A stretch of 64,000 nucleotides of DNA from Rudanella lutea DSM 19387. Lineage in GTDB: Bacteria > Bacteroidota > Bacteroidia > Cytophagales > Spirosomataceae. The position numbers and the translations under genes were made by a program. Position 1 is the first letter of the stretch. Each line of letters starts with the position of its first letter. The stretch lies in assembly GCF_000383955.1 (NCBI RefSeq), contig NZ_KB913013.1:4917694-4981693 (forward strand). Reading direction: 5' to 3'. Under the pieces are notes generated by a model that was not told the origin of the DNA, did no database searches, and saw only the letters and a program-made list of their open reading frames with translations. Positions 46,959-55,162 of this stretch are shown piece after piece.

Positions 46959-47130
46959 ATCTGAAAAAATCGTGCCACCGACACGGCTTATTTAATATAT
47001 ACTTTGGTGGTTAGTATGTAAATGGTGAGATAAGTTTCAGAAAAAGAGCATATTGGATACAAATGATAAATGGCTGATTTGATGCACAATAGCACACAAT
47101 CAGCCATTTAAAGTACACAATCAGCACGGG

Positions 47131-49932
47131 TTATCGATTCAGTCGGAGCACCTGAATAGGGATACAGGAGCCGACCACACAATCAATTTCTGTGGTTACG
47201 GTAACAGTTTGGCTTCCCAAAGTTGCCGAGTTTCGGAGGGAGCCTACTTTGTTGGCCGTGGCCTGAATTACGAGCGAAACCGTTTCGCCGGGTGCCACTT
47301 GAGGTACCAGCCAGTTGCCGCCCTGGGTTGTCGGGGTAAACGTACCAACCGAAGGCGTTGCCGAAACGAAAAGTAAACCCTCGTCGAGGAGGTCTTGTAC
47401 CGTGAGAGCCGTGGCCGATGCCGTGCCGGTGTTTTGTACGGCAATTGTATAGCTAAGCAAACTGCCGAAGGCGGCCTGGGTTTGGCTGGCTACTTTGGAA
47501 AGGGCCAACAGGGGGGTACCCGGCTCAAAGCCAATGTCGAGTGTGTGGTTGTTGCTGCCCGACTCGCCCGTGGTGTAGCGAAAACCAACCCAATTGTCGT
47601 TCATGCCCGCGTTGTTGTCGCGGATGCGGTCGGTGGTGGTGCCCATCTCCTTAGGCGACGGAGCCAGATTGGCCAGCACACCCGTGCCCCAGTTGTCGAA
47701 CTGGGTTGTCGAAACCCGAACCGTGTAGGTGGTAAACACCTGCAAGCCGACCCGGTTCGGCTTATCGACGCCCACGGTGTCGACTACGTTGAGCTGGTTG
47801 AAAATATACCGCCCGCTGGCGTCCGATGTGGTAGTTCCTACCAGTTGGGAGCGGTTGTTGTATAATTCGAGCTTCACGCCGGCCAGGGGCGTTTCGCCCG
47901 CGTCCTGAATGCCGTCTTTGTCTACATCAAGCCAGACTAAATTACCAATTTCCAGACTCTTGGCCTGACACAGTACCTCAATGCCGCCCAGCCCCGAGGC
48001 CTTCCCGAAATAGTTGTTGCCGTTGTTCTGCGGAATGTCGTTCAGCAGCGAGAACGCCCGAATGTACTGCCCGGTCTGATTGTTCAGTACCTTAAATCCG
48101 TTGGTGTACACCAAACCCTGCTGCGATTCCTGAATGGGGTCAAAGGCCGAAACGATCAACTCGCCCGAGCCGGGTATAATGGCTACCGAGCCCATGGTGG
48201 TTTCGGTGTGGCTGTCGCGGTTAAAGTTGTCGCCGGTATAGTATTCAAATTCGCCCGGTGCGGGGTTCCCGTTCACGTCCACATAGATAGCGTCGGTAAA
48301 CTGACCACCGCCCAGTACCCCACAGCGGCCGTTTTGCTCCATCTGATATACCGGCTGATCGATACTACCTACGTTGCAAACCCGCAGAATGTCGCCCCCG
48401 GCGCGGCCATCGTACTCAATAAAAAAGCCTTCGGGCCGGCGGCTACCCTGAGGGTCGGGGCCGTGGAAAATTTCCATATGCCCAAACCGGTCGGTGAAGG
48501 CGAGCACGAGCGAACCATCGTCGTCGAACGCAATGTCGGTGAGCATCGGTTGGGGTGATGATACCTGCGGGCGGTCGGGATTTCCCAGCGAGAATACCTG
48601 CCCGGCGTCGGTGGTGGCATTGGTCCAGTCGGTATCGGCATTCCAGGGTTGCCAGTTGCCTTTCGGAATCGGGTATTCCCCCCCCGAAACCGTACCGCGG
48701 TAGTAGTTGAGCGGAAACGAGACCACCGTCGAGAACTGATCGGTGTCGGTATCAAGCCGGAACACGGTCGCTTTCAGGTCTTCGAACCGCACCGACTGCG
48801 CAGCGTCGCAAACCGTACCGATAAACACATACCGGCCCCGCACACCGAGGCCAAACGCCCGGGCCGTACCACCCACACAGCCGGGGTCGGGTAGGGGGTA
48901 GGCTATTACATCGCTCGCGGTTGGTAAGGTAGTGGGATTGTTATCGGCGTCGATAGTGATCCGGTACAGGTGATTCTGCACGGGGTTGACTACGTACAGG
49001 TAGCGTTGATCGCTGCTCATGTCCATGTCGCCCAGGCCGATTTTGCCGACTGCATCGGCCGGGTTGCCGTTGGGGTTGACCAGATCAGCAAAAAAGCGGT
49101 TGTCGGGGTCGCCCGGCCGCTTCACCGACTGGTAGTATGCCTCGGTCATGTGCGGGTCGTTGCCTGTATTGATCGTTACCGAACCGCCCGTAGGGGTGGA
49201 CACCGTGAGGCCGTGGAGGCTAATAAACAGCCTCGAACCACTCAGGCTCGGTTCGCGCGGATTCTCGGTCACGTACACGGCCCCGGTCCCGCCTATGCCA
49301 AAGGCAGTATGTCGGCGCATAAAAGCCGACGAGAAGAGCCGCCCGGTTTCGGGCTGCCAGGCGGTCCCCCAGATAGCCCCTACCAGACTCGGTGGGGTGC
49401 CAGGGTGCCCTACGTTGGCGGTGGTGCCGGTAGCGTTGGCCGGCATGGTAGCAATCAGGTTGTCGTCGCCGACTGTAATCCCGGCCCCGACAATGAAGCA
49501 AACGATGGAGAGAGGGGGCGTCGACTCGCAATAATCGCCCGGTAAGCTGACTCCGTAATTGATGTCTGTAGCCGGGCCGGTCACAAACTGAAGAGAGGTG
49601 CCGTTGCCGCCCGAAACCGACGTGAAAGCCGAGGGGTAATAATTGGACAAGGCGGGTGGGAGCACAAATTCGACCCGCACGGGTTCGCCCGGTGCTGCTC
49701 CCGGAGAGAGCGTGTATTGCCCGTCGGTGTTCGTCAGGGCTGTACCCGACAGGGTGCCGTCGGCCCGGTAACTCTGAACCTGAATGTCGGCCATGCCGAT
49801 GTCGTTCGGGTCCGCAATTCCATTGTTGTTGAAGTCTCTAAAAACGCGCCCACTTTGTCCGTAAACAGACTCAAGATTACTTAGAAAAAATAGGCTGACT
49901 AATAGAAAGAAAGTAAAGTTTCTCAAACCCAT
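47131..49932 (-). CDS. Giant E: short family member, 933 aa, without the Cys-rich C-terminal region
   Basis: A signal peptide (MGLRNFTFFLLVSLFFLSNLESVYG-Q) is followed by an SdrB-like domain (GRVFRDFNNNGIADPND), the propeller-like region with GAIWGTAWQPETGRLFSSAF, LGDMDMSSDQRYLYVVNP and PMLTDIAFDDDGSLVLAFTD, SdrD-B (DVDKDGIQDAGE) near 664 and one DUF11 (about 806-915). It then stops with the short tail CVVGSCIPIQVLRLNR. The four-Cys modules, Ig repeats and the VCTTVPYRVC region of A to D are absent. No frameshift or broken frame is visible, so it looks like a real shorter member, perhaps the simplest form of the architecture. It is the first gene of the minus-strand series and has its own sigma-54 promoter. 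Confidence 0.87.
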   Translation of the reverse strand: MGLRNFTFFLLVSLFFLSNLESVYGQSGRVFRDFNNNGIADPNDIGMADIQVQSYRADGTLSGTALTNTDGQYTLSPGAAPGEPVRVEFVLPPALSNYYPSAFTSVSGGNGTSLQFVTGPATDINYGVSLPGDYCESTPPLSIVCFIVGAGITVGDDNLIATMPANATGTTANVGHPGTPPSLVGAIWGTAWQPETGRLFSSAFMRRHTAFGIGGTGAVYVTENPREPSLSGSRLFISLHGLTVSTPTGGSVTINTGNDPHMTEAYYQSVKRPGDPDNRFFADLVNPNGNPADAVGKIGLGDMDMSSDQRYLYVVNPVQNHLYRITIDADNNPTTLPTASDVIAYPLPDPGCVGGTARAFGLGVRGRYVFIGTVCDAAQSVRFEDLKATVFRLDTDTDQFSTVVSFPLNYYRGTVSGGEYPIPKGNWQPWNADTDWTNATTDAGQVFSLGNPDRPQVSSPQPMLTDIAFDDDGSLVLAFTDRFGHMEIFHGPDPQGSRRPEGFFIEYDGRAGGDILRVCNVGSIDQPVYQMEQNGRCGVLGGGQFTDAIYVDVNGNPAPGEFEYYTGDNFNRDSHTETTMGSVAIIPGSGELIVSAFDPIQESQQGLVYTNGFKVLNNQTGQYIRAFSLLNDIPQNNGNNYFGKASGLGGIEVLCQAKSLEIGNLVWLDVDKDGIQDAGETPLAGVKLELYNNRSQLVGTTTSDASGRYIFNQLNVVDTVGVDKPNRVGLQVFTTYTVRVSTTQFDNWGTGVLANLAPSPKEMGTTTDRIRDNNAGMNDNWVGFRYTTGESGSNNHTLDIGFEPGTPLLALSKVASQTQAAFGSLLSYTIAVQNTGTASATALTVQDLLDEGLLFVSATPSVGTFTPTTQGGNWLVPQVAPGETVSLVIQATANKVGSLRNSATLGSQTVTVTTEIDCVVGSCIPIQVLRLNR

Positions 49933-50250
49933 ATGGTACGGTATTTAAACCCGTAACCAGAGCAATTTCGTGTCCAATGCGTAGAAGTACATTGGTGTAA
50001 GTAGGTAAAAGGGATAAATTAGGTGATTTTTGTTTAGTAATATTTTTGGGGGTATTAATTGCAAAAGACGTATTAGTGGCTTTGTAAACAGAGCAATAAT
50101 CAAGCCATATTTTTGCCTTTTGTTATGTTGTCTTCAGGCTCTTTGCAAGTCGTTGGGGGTTGGCCTGTTTGGCCGGGGTTTCCTTTTCCATTGCCAAAGC
50201 TGTACCTTGCAGTCGGTGGGTTTATCCGAAACACAAGCCCGCCGTTTGGC
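49933..50250. other. Divergent spacer between giant E and the arginine-deiminase-like gene
   Basis: The spacer contains the gene E sigma-54 promoter (49961-49976) and an AT-rich stretch to about 50110. A TACCTTGC box at 50204-50211 could be a -7 element for the plus-strand gene, but no spaced -33 box was found. No gene is seen. Confidence 0.55.
49961..49976 (-). promoter_or_regulatory. Sigma-54 (RpoN) promoter of giant E
   Basis: The minus strand reads TGGACACGAAATTGCT: GG-N10-GC with TTGC at -12. GC lies 30 nt before the start codon, the shortest leader of the five. Confidence 0.72.
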
Positions 50251-51744
50251 ATGAACACCGACCTAAACACTCCATCAACTCACCTTCACCATCAATCGGC
50301 CGAATCGGCCCCGTTTCTGCGGGTGACCTCCGAAATTGGCACCCTACGGCGTTTGCTTATTCATAGCCCCGACCGGGGACTGGGTAAAGTGGTCCCTTCC
50401 AAAGCGCAGGATTGGCTCTTCGAAGACATCGTAAACCTCTCTATGATGCGCCGGGATGAGTACGATTATTACGTCAAACTCCTGCTCTACTTTCTGGACC
50501 CCGACAAGGTGCGCGGGCGTATCGCCGAACTCGGCCCTACCCACAACCGGGACTTCTACAAGCCGGGGCATTCGGACTATTTCAAGTCCGATAAAGTGAT
50601 TGATATTCAGGTGCTATTGGCTGATATTCTGCACGATGAGGTGGTGCGTACCAAGCTGATTGCGTCGATTTGTGGTATTGAACGGACCTCGTTTCAGACA
50701 CAGCAGCGGCTTCATCAGTTTGATCCGGAGGAGCTGGCCAAGATCATGATTTCGGGATCATTGCCCGATCAGACGATGCTTTTTGCACCCCTGCCCAACT
50801 TTATTTTTACCCGCGACATCGGGATTGTGATCAACGACCATATCCTGCTCAACAAACCGGCCAAACTGGCCCGCACCCGCGAGGCCCTGCTGGCACAGTA
50901 CTTTTTCAATTATCATCCGCTGTTTGCCGATTACCGCGATAAACTAATCGAGATCCCGGACAATGAGCACGCGTTTTTGCTGCCCGATGCCGACGTAAAC
51001 CGCGACCTGACCCGTTCTACGCTCGAAGGGGGCGACGTGATGATGATTTCGCGTCGGCACCTTATGGTCGGTGTAAGCGAACGCACCACCCTTTACGCGG
51101 CTCAGCAGGTGATGCGGCTGGTGTTTGAGAAAGATCTGGTGGATACCGTCACGATTATCAAAATTCCGAAAAAGCGCGATTACATGCACATTGACACCAT
51201 TTTTACGCAGGTGAAGCGGAATATGTGGGTGCTGCTGGGGTCGCTGGCGCGGTTGGGCGATGAAGCCAACAAACGGGATGTGCTTCACTTTTTTGCTCAA
51301 AAAGACCTGTCTGAAGAACTGCGGATTCTGCAATTCCGGAAAGGGGAGGAGGATAAGCCAACCGAAATCAAAAACCTCGAAGACTTACTGGCCGACATCA
51401 GCCGAAACGAGCTGGGCGCTACCGAGCCGGTGCAGTTTATTTATTCGGGAAATAACGAGTTTCCGTTTGGGGCCCGGGAGCAGTGGACCGATTCGTGCAA
51501 CTTGCTCGCCCTGAAAGATGGGGTAGTAGTGGGGTACGACCGTAACGACCGCACCCTGGAGGCTTTCCGGCACGCGGGTTTCGATGTGGTGGGGGCCGCC
51601 CAGCTCCTCGACCGGTTTGAGCGGGGAGAGTCGTCGCCCGAAACCATTCAGAATACCTTTATCATGCTCCCTTCCGCTGAGTTGAGCCGGGCGCGCGGGG
51701 GCTCGCACTGCATGAGCCTACCCCTGCTCCGCGACGAGTTGTAA
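50251..51744 (+). CDS. Arginine deiminase-family (pentein-fold) protein
   Basis: This 497-aa protein starts at the ATG at 50251 (MNTDLNTPSTHLHH). Catalytic motifs of the guanidino-group-modifying superfamily are present: NFIFTRDIGIVI, TLEGGDVMMISRRHLMVGVSERT, MHIDTIFTQV (catalytic His) and RGGSHCMSLPL with the nucleophilic Cys near residue 487. It is longer than classical arginine deiminases (about 410 aa), with a long Asp/Tyr-rich N-terminal part. It most likely hydrolyses arginine or a related guanidine to citrulline and ammonia, but the substrate is not proven by sequence. The next gene downstream is CtlX, of the same fold, which supports a local arginine/citrulline function. Confidence 0.82.
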   Translation: MNTDLNTPSTHLHHQSAESAPFLRVTSEIGTLRRLLIHSPDRGLGKVVPSKAQDWLFEDIVNLSMMRRDEYDYYVKLLLYFLDPDKVRGRIAELGPTHNRDFYKPGHSDYFKSDKVIDIQVLLADILHDEVVRTKLIASICGIERTSFQTQQRLHQFDPEELAKIMISGSLPDQTMLFAPLPNFIFTRDIGIVINDHILLNKPAKLARTREALLAQYFFNYHPLFADYRDKLIEIPDNEHAFLLPDADVNRDLTRSTLEGGDVMMISRRHLMVGVSERTTLYAAQQVMRLVFEKDLVDTVTIIKIPKKRDYMHIDTIFTQVKRNMWVLLGSLARLGDEANKRDVLHFFAQKDLSEELRILQFRKGEEDKPTEIKNLEDLLADISRNELGATEPVQFIYSGNNEFPFGAREQWTDSCNLLALKDGVVVGYDRNDRTLEAFRHAGFDVVGAAQLLDRFERGESSPETIQNTFIMLPSAELSRARGGSHCMSLPLLRDEL

Positions 51745-51862
51745 TCTCCTGCCTACGCTCGCAAAAGTGGGTAAGGTAACCGGGAGTATCGCCTTTTTTG
51801 CTATTTTTAAGCCTGTTTTGTCTGTACAGGGTCGCCTGTTGGCGGCCCCCTTTCGTCACTTT

Positions 51863-52792
51863 ATGCAATCACAAACTACCTCAACCATCCTGATGATTCG
51901 ACCGGTGCGGTTCGGCTTTAATGAGCAGACCGCCGAGTCGAATACGTTCCAGAATGCAGCCGTGGCCGCCCAAACCCGCGATACCGCCCAGGCAAACGCC
52001 CTGCGCGAGTTCGACAATATGGTTCAGCAATTACGGTCGTACGGAGTTAATGTGATCGTGCACGAGGATACCGCAGAACCCCATACGCCCGACTCGATTT
52101 TCCCCAACAACTGGGTGTCGTTTCACTTCAGCGGTACGGTGGTGCTGTATCCGATGCAGGCCGAAAATCGCCGGGCCGAGCGCCGAATGGAGATCATCGA
52201 AGACCTCAAAAAAGAGTATCAGGTCGCCAAAGTGGTGGATCTGACGGCTTTCGAGCAGGAGGGGAAGTTTCTGGAAGGAACCGGCAGCATGGTACTCGAC
52301 CGGATGCACCGGGTGGCTTTCGCCTGTTTGTCGCCCCGTACCAATCCGGATGTGCTAAACGAGTACGAAAACCGTACCGGCTACCGGACTATTCTGTTTC
52401 ATGCCGTTGACGCCGACGGGAAAGAAGTGTACCATACCAACGTGGTCATGTGTATCGGTGATGTGTTTGCAGTGGTCTGTTTACAAGCCATCCCCGACCT
52501 CGACGAGCGGCTCCGAATTCGGCAGGAACTCGAAAACCTGGGTAAGCGCATCATCGAAATCTCGCTCGACCAAATGGCTGCCTTTGCCGGTAATATGTTA
52601 CAGGTGGTAAGCACGCGCGGACAGAAACTGATCGTGATGTCGACGCGGGCCTATGAATCGCTCACGCCCAAACAAATTGATACCATCGACGATTACGCCC
52701 GTCTGCTGGTTGTTGACCTCTCCACCATTGAGGCCAACGGGGGCGGCTCTGCCCGGTGCATGATGGCCGAGGTACACCTGCCTGCTAAGTAG
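51863..52792 (+). CDS. ctlX: Citrulline utilization hydrolase CtlX-type (arginine deiminase-related)
   Basis: This 309-aa protein starts at the ATG at 51863 (MQSQTTSTILMIRPVRFGFN). It has the CtlX-like TAESNTFQ stretch, SIFPNNWVSFH, LEGTGSMVLDR, YHTNVVMCIG with the catalytic His, and a C-terminal GGGSARCMMAE segment with the nucleophilic Cys. CtlX is associated with citrulline catabolism. It follows the arginine-deiminase-like gene by 118 nt on the same strand and may share its transcript. The frame is open upstream to 51767, but the family start is the chosen ATG. Confidence 0.82.
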   Translation: MQSQTTSTILMIRPVRFGFNEQTAESNTFQNAAVAAQTRDTAQANALREFDNMVQQLRSYGVNVIVHEDTAEPHTPDSIFPNNWVSFHFSGTVVLYPMQAENRRAERRMEIIEDLKKEYQVAKVVDLTAFEQEGKFLEGTGSMVLDRMHRVAFACLSPRTNPDVLNEYENRTGYRTILFHAVDADGKEVYHTNVVMCIGDVFAVVCLQAIPDLDERLRIRQELENLGKRIIEISLDQMAAFAGNMLQVVSTRGQKLIVMSTRAYESLTPKQIDTIDDYARLLVVDLSTIEANGGGSARCMMAEVHLPAK

Positions 52793-52901
52793 GTTTAGGG
52801 CGTCCGGCGTTCCGGTTTACAGTTTCTGGTTTTTGGTTTATTGTTCTTGGTTGTGTGTCTCAGGAGGTAATGCTGAGATTTACTAGCAGATCAGAAAAAG
52901 A

Positions 52902-52932
52902 AAAGAGGGCGGGCATTGGGTTCGCCCTTTTT
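52902..52932. terminator. Bidirectional terminator between ctlX and the metalloprotease-like gene
   Basis: A GGGCG / CGCCC stem extends through an A-rich left flank that pairs with a TTTTT right flank. It lies between two convergent genes. Confidence 0.75.
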
Positions 52933-52955
52933 GGTTAGGGTTGTTAGCACGTGTT

Positions 52956-54248
52956 TCAGTCTTTATCCAAGGTTAAGTTCTGTGACGTTTCGTCTACGTT
53001 TTTCGCTATCTCCGGAGCAGGCATCCAAATGTCTTTATTGAGTACAAACTTAAATTGTTGGGGCTTCGATAAATCTATTTTTGACGTTGGTACCGACAAT
53101 ATGTAAATGTTATTAGGGCGCTTAGTCATGAGGAATTCTGCATTATTGGGATTCCAATCGTTGAACGAACCAGCAACAGAAACAGAGCCAATATCTCCTT
53201 TATGTCTGTTTAGAAAGTCAATCGGGAGCTTGTATTCGAACAGGATATTGCTCTTTTTTATTCTGTAACCATACACAACCTTTTGTACTTTTTTGGCTAC
53301 ACGCTTATCCGTAAAGCCGGATGATTTAACAAATTCTAAATCATTGGGCGTAATGTAGCCTGATTGCAGTACGAATTGTCTTATTTTTTCGTTGGACGCG
53401 AGGTCTAACTCTAATAAATTTCTGATAGCCAGTTGTTTATCATCGGTTTTCTCGAAATAAGACTTGCAAATCGTATAACCAATGAAGTAGCCTAAATCTT
53501 GAATTTGTCTACCCGAAAAAGACTTTGATCCGTATAGCCAGCCCAGAAAACCGTTATTTATAACAAACATCTCTGTCTTAAATGCTTTCCAGACCTTATC
53601 CTCATTCTGGGATCCAAAGGTTAAGTGGGTAGAAAAGCCATTGACTGCGAGTTCTTTTTCAAAAAAGACTTCAGATAAAAACTCTGCAACACCTTCGTTG
53701 ATCGTTTGCGTCAATAATTGACCATTTCCATCTTTTTGTTGCAAATGAATAAACTCGTGAATCACTGCCGGGATAGCCCATTCCGAATTTGCTGATGCCA
53801 AAACTTCCGCACCAAGTAGTAAATTATTCGTTTGTTTGTTCGGACTACCTCCAACCGTGCCACAACCGATGATGAAATAAATACTTCCATCTTTACATGC
53901 AGGATACATTTGTTTGATCTTCGCCAGCTTCGCCTGAATGGTTGGTATTTGAGTTGAAACATTTTCTATAAACGGGCGCATCTTTGTAAGGTAGCCTCTA
54001 TTGTAGGTAATGTAATTCAACCATTTAGAGGGATTTCCGCCACCCAAAGCAATGAAGTCCTTTAAACCGTCGCTTGCCCTATCTATGTATAACTTTTGAA
54101 GGATAGTTAATTGTTTAGCCGTATCTGGTTGCTTATTGATACTGTCGAAAGCTGCAAAAAAATTAGTAACGTCTTGGGTATATACCTTCGTTTGCCCAAA
54201 TGATGAATTAGATAGAAGTAATGTCAAGCAGAGTATCAAACGTCTCAT
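52956..54248 (-). CDS. AT-rich secreted HEFIH metallopeptidase-like protein with CBM48-like C-terminus
   Basis: This 430-aa protein has a signal peptide (MRRLILCLTLLLSNSSFG-Q), an alpha-helical domain with HEFIHLQQ (zinc-ligand type HExxH, about 165-169) and a downstream NEGVAEFLSE Glu, as in DUF2268/GldB-like gluzincins. Its last 100 residues contain GSVSVAGSFNDWNPNNAEF and FVLNKDIWMP, resembling the AMPK glycogen-binding / CBM48 early-set domain. I do not recognise a named family for the combination. The gene is clearly more AT-rich than its neighbours, with many Lys, Asn and Ile codons, which suggests horizontal transfer. It is flanked by a terminator and by the MarR cluster. Confidence 0.72.
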   Translation of the reverse strand: MRRLILCLTLLLSNSSFGQTKVYTQDVTNFFAAFDSINKQPDTAKQLTILQKLYIDRASDGLKDFIALGGGNPSKWLNYITYNRGYLTKMRPFIENVSTQIPTIQAKLAKIKQMYPACKDGSIYFIIGCGTVGGSPNKQTNNLLLGAEVLASANSEWAIPAVIHEFIHLQQKDGNGQLLTQTINEGVAEFLSEVFFEKELAVNGFSTHLTFGSQNEDKVWKAFKTEMFVINNGFLGWLYGSKSFSGRQIQDLGYFIGYTICKSYFEKTDDKQLAIRNLLELDLASNEKIRQFVLQSGYITPNDLEFVKSSGFTDKRVAKKVQKVVYGYRIKKSNILFEYKLPIDFLNRHKGDIGSVSVAGSFNDWNPNNAEFLMTKRPNNIYILSVPTSKIDLSKPQQFKFVLNKDIWMPAPEIAKNVDETSQNLTLDKD

Positions 54249-54350
54249 AACTTCCCTAAGGTTGTTTCCTGAAATATGGCACTTAGCGCTTAAACATACC
54301 GAAATCCCTATTCACAAAAATCATTAAAAGAAAATTAACCAATCGGGAAC

Positions 54351-54366
54351 ATTTGTATGTACAAAT
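54351..54366. promoter_or_regulatory. Candidate MarR operator upstream of marR
   Basis: ATTTGTATGTACAAAT is a 7-2-7 palindrome, 42 nt before the marR start. A near-identical palindrome lies before the next gene (54882-54895). The shared block is TTTGTATRTACAAATAT. Confidence 0.65.
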
Positions 54367-54407
54367 ATGGTTGACCTTTTAACAGTGCTTTTGAAGCGCC
54401 CTGTTTC

Positions 54408-54866
54408 ATGAAAACCGAATCAACATTATCGACCGCCGAGTGTAAATCGACCCGCTATAGTGCCTGTCTGCTCTTTTCGGCGAACGCGCTTGCCCGGGCC
54501 ATTACGACCATCGGCGACGAAGAATTTGGTAAACTGGGTTTGACATACTCGCACGCTTATCTGCTACGGGAGGTGATCGACAACCCAGGGGTGACACCCA
54601 CGCATTTGAGCGAGACCCTGCGCCTGACTCCATCGACCATTACCCGGTTGATTGAGAAACTGGAGACCAAGGGATTGGTGACCCGTCGAAGCGAAGGAAA
54701 GAACACGTTTGTGGACCCTACCGACGGCGGAATCGGGATGAGCAACGCGATTATGGATGCCTGGCAACGAACCGGCGCCCGCTATGCCGAAGCCATTGGT
54801 GAAGAACAGGTGAAGACGCTTACCCAACAGGTTTTCGGGGCCGCAAGAGCACTGGGCGAAGTCTAA
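54408..54866 (+). CDS. MarR-family transcriptional regulator
   Basis: This 152-aa winged-helix regulator shows the usual helix layout: PTHLSETLRLTPSTITRLIE for the helix-turn-helix, followed by the wing KLETKGLVTRRSEGKNTF. MarR proteins bind palindromic operators as dimers and often release them on binding phenolics or oxidants. Flanking palindromes at 54351-54366 and 54882-54895 fit autoregulation plus control of the downstream genes. Cys residues near the N-terminus (TAECKSTRYSACLL) could be redox-sensitive, which is only a suggestion. Confidence 0.86.
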   Translation: MKTESTLSTAECKSTRYSACLLFSANALARAITTIGDEEFGKLGLTYSHAYLLREVIDNPGVTPTHLSETLRLTPSTITRLIEKLETKGLVTRRSEGKNTFVDPTDGGIGMSNAIMDAWQRTGARYAEAIGEEQVKTLTQQVFGAARALGEV

Positions 54867-54881
54867 TTTTTTACTCAAACG

Positions 54882-54895
54882 TTTGTATATACAAA
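54882..54895. promoter_or_regulatory. Second candidate MarR operator
   Basis: TTTGTATATACAAA is a perfect palindrome, 12 nt before the start codon of the 72-aa gene. It matches the upstream site except for one base in the centre; both are followed by ATAT and a TGACC. Confidence 0.65.
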
Positions 54896-54907
54896 TATCT
54901 GACCCCC

Positions 54908-55126
54908 ATGAAAGACAAAAAAGCAACTATCGGTCTTGTTTCTGCTCACTCTGCTCAGGTACAATCGGCCCGCGAACTGTGCAGCGAACTGGCGCAGCAG
55001 GGCATCTCAGCCATTGTGAAAACGAAAGGTGAAGTGCTGCCTCAGGACGACAACGAGCACGTCCGGCAGTTGACCGGGCAACCGGGGCAGGATCTGTTTT
55101 TCAATGGCTGGAAACTGCTCTTTTAA
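54908..55126 (+). CDS. Small hypothetical protein, 72 aa, under the MarR-site
   Basis: This 72-aa protein begins MKDKKATIGLVSAHSAQVQS. The first 45 residues have an alternating strand-helix pattern (IGLVSA, ISAIVKT) suggestive of a small alpha/beta domain; the end is FFNGWKLLF. I do not recognise the family. It has an operator-like palindrome immediately upstream and lies just before the NmrA-like gene on the same strand, so expression under MarR control is likely. It may be a truncated remnant of a longer oxidoreductase, but no frame continuation supports this. Confidence 0.6.
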   Translation: MKDKKATIGLVSAHSAQVQSARELCSELAQQGISAIVKTKGEVLPQDDNEHVRQLTGQPGQDLFFNGWKLLF

Positions 55127-55162
55127 GTAACACACATACCCCCTTTTATAACTCACTTTCCT

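Noticed and set aside
15857-49932. T9SS type A or B sorting domains in giants A to E
   Set aside because: The C-termini were read directly and do not show the usual Por_Secre_tail or CHU_C patterns.
50113-50250. Upstream N-terminal extension of the arginine-deiminase-like protein
   Set aside because: The extra codons have no family similarity; the ATG at 50251 fits.
54249-54330. Sigma-54 site from the TGGCACTTAG word near 54277
   Set aside because: The -24-like box has no GC at the required spacing.
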